From Elusimicrobiota bacterium (GTDB taxonomy: Bacteria > Elusimicrobiota > Elusimicrobia > UBA1565 > UBA9628): a DNA stretch of 5,169 bases. The translations under genes and the position numbers were made by a program. The notes under the pieces are model-generated. The model did no database searches. It was not told where the DNA came from and saw only the letters and a program-made list of their open reading frames with translations. The stretch is from contig JACQBB010000018.1 in the NCBI GenBank assembly GCA_016194625.1, positions 1-5,169 of the forward strand, in the 5' to 3' direction. Positions 4,467 to 5,169 of this stretch are shown one piece after another (the first letter of the stretch is position 1; each line of letters begins with the position of its first letter).

Positions 4467-5169
4467 TCAGCGGCCGGGGCGCGCCAGCTCCGCGGCGCGC
4501 GCGTACGCCGGCTCGCCCTTCCGCGCCGACGACAGGGACAGGGCCTTCCTCAGCAGGGCCCGCGCGCGCGGACCGGCGCCCGGCAAAGACGCGAGGCTGA
4601 CCGCCGCCTCCAGGTCGCCCGGGGACAGCGCGAGCGCGCGCTCCAGGTCGGCCGCGGCGCCCGCGGCGTCGCCGCGGACGGCCTTGAGCACCCCGCGGCC
4701 GCGCCAGCCGGCGGGGTCGCGCGGCCGCCGCGCGACGAAGCGGTCGTACGCGGCGAGGTCGGGGCGGGCCGCCTCGGGGAACGGCCGGCCTCCGGAGGCC
4801 GCGCTCGCCTCGTCGCCGGCCGCGCGGTCGAGCGCGTCGAGCCAGGCCGCCGCGGCCGCGTCGTCGCGGCCCGCGCGCGCGGCCATCTCGAGCAGGGCGG
4901 CGGCGCGGCCGTCCGTGCAGGCGGGCACCGGGACGCGCGCGCCGCCCGCGGCGACCGGCCAACGCGTCAGCTCGCGCGCCGTCGCCGCGACCGCCGCCGC
5001 GTACACGACGAGCGCGGCCGCCAGCGCCGCGTCGAGCGTCCGCCCGCCCAGCGCCGTCTCCGCGACCGGCCGCGGGCCGCCGCGGCGGCCGGCGAGGACG
5101 GCCAGGCCTGCGCCGGCGAGCGCGCACAGCAGGGGCGCCCCGGCGGCGCGGTACACGGGGGCGCCGCCG
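4467..5169 (-). CDS. Membrane-anchored TPR protein, 5' end probably outside the window
   Basis: The frame is open to the right edge. The first possible start inside the window is GTG 5156 (229 aa), but codons continue upstream, so the true start may lie outside. Numbering from GTG 5156, hydrophobic segments at about 8-22 and 43-60 look like transmembrane helices separated by a short basic loop. An Ala-rich soluble part follows, with one clear 34-residue tetratricopeptide repeat at 148-181 (key positions G155, G162, A167, A174, L175, P179). A partial repeat precedes it (DLAAYDRFVARRPRD, 133-147) and a weaker one follows (about 183-210). TPRs mediate protein-protein contacts. The layout of terminal transmembrane helices followed by TPRs resembles the C-terminus of O-antigen ligase-like or glycosyltransferase-39-like membrane proteins, but this is only inference; no catalytic motif is in view. 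Codon use fits its neighbours. Its stop is 3 nt from that of the DUF2721 gene. Confidence 0.7.
   Translation of the reverse strand, partial: GGAPVYRAAGAPLLCALAGAGLAVLAGRRGGPRPVAETALGGRTLDAALAAALVVYAAAVAATARELTRWPVAAGGARVPVPACTDGRAAALLEMAARAGRDDAAAAAWLDALDRAAGDEASAASGGRPFPEAARPDLAAYDRFVARRPRDPAGWRGRGVLKAVRGDAAGAAADLERALALSPGDLEAAVSLASLPGAGPRARALLRKALSLSSARKGEPAYARAAELARPGR

Noticed and set aside
4432..5127. A 231-codon minus-strand frame overlapping the TPR gene
   Set aside because: It is almost entirely Arg/Gly/Ala. The alternative frame contains membrane helices and a clear TPR.

Overview
The window is about 70% G+C with strong G/C-ending codon use, which suggests a high-GC bacterium. The genes are bacterial housekeeping or accessory types. 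I cannot assign a phylum; a deltaproteobacterial/Myxococcota-like or Elusimicrobiota-like source would fit, but that is only an impression. There is no phage, IS, CRISPR, tRNA or rRNA signal.

Layout. Positions 1-2096 (minus strand) hold most of a large AddB/RecC-like helicase-nuclease protein whose C-terminus, presumably the PD-(D/E)XK nuclease, lies beyond the window start. Positions 2097-2221 are a 125-bp divergent promoter region. It has two dyad symmetries, a perfect DnaA-box sequence and -10-like hexamers placed so close to both start codons that leaderless transcription is likely. Positions 2222-3430 (plus) encode a histidyl-tRNA synthetase of the eukaryotic-like subgroup. It is followed after 4 nt by a GreA/GreB-family elongation factor (3435-3929), probably in the same operon. 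A stem-loop at 3942-3967 separates this pair from a small membrane protein of the DUF2721 family (3996-4463). The last gene (4467-5169, minus) is the C-terminal part of a membrane-anchored TPR protein. It converges on the DUF2721 gene with only 3 nt between the stop codons.

How the genes relate. hisS and the Gre-type factor form a translation/transcription housekeeping pair. The AddB-like gene is a DNA double-strand-break repair component that shares the divergent regulatory region with hisS. The two right-hand genes are membrane proteins of unknown role.

Most notable. The histidyl-tRNA synthetase reads through as an intact frame with motifs 1, 2 and 3 and the anticodon-binding domain, but it lacks the block carrying the histidine-binding RGLDYYTG motif. 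This is an apparent in-frame loss of roughly 35 residues next to residue 266. The symmetric dyad around the DnaA box in the divergent promoter is the second point of interest. I found no convincing new multi-gene system.
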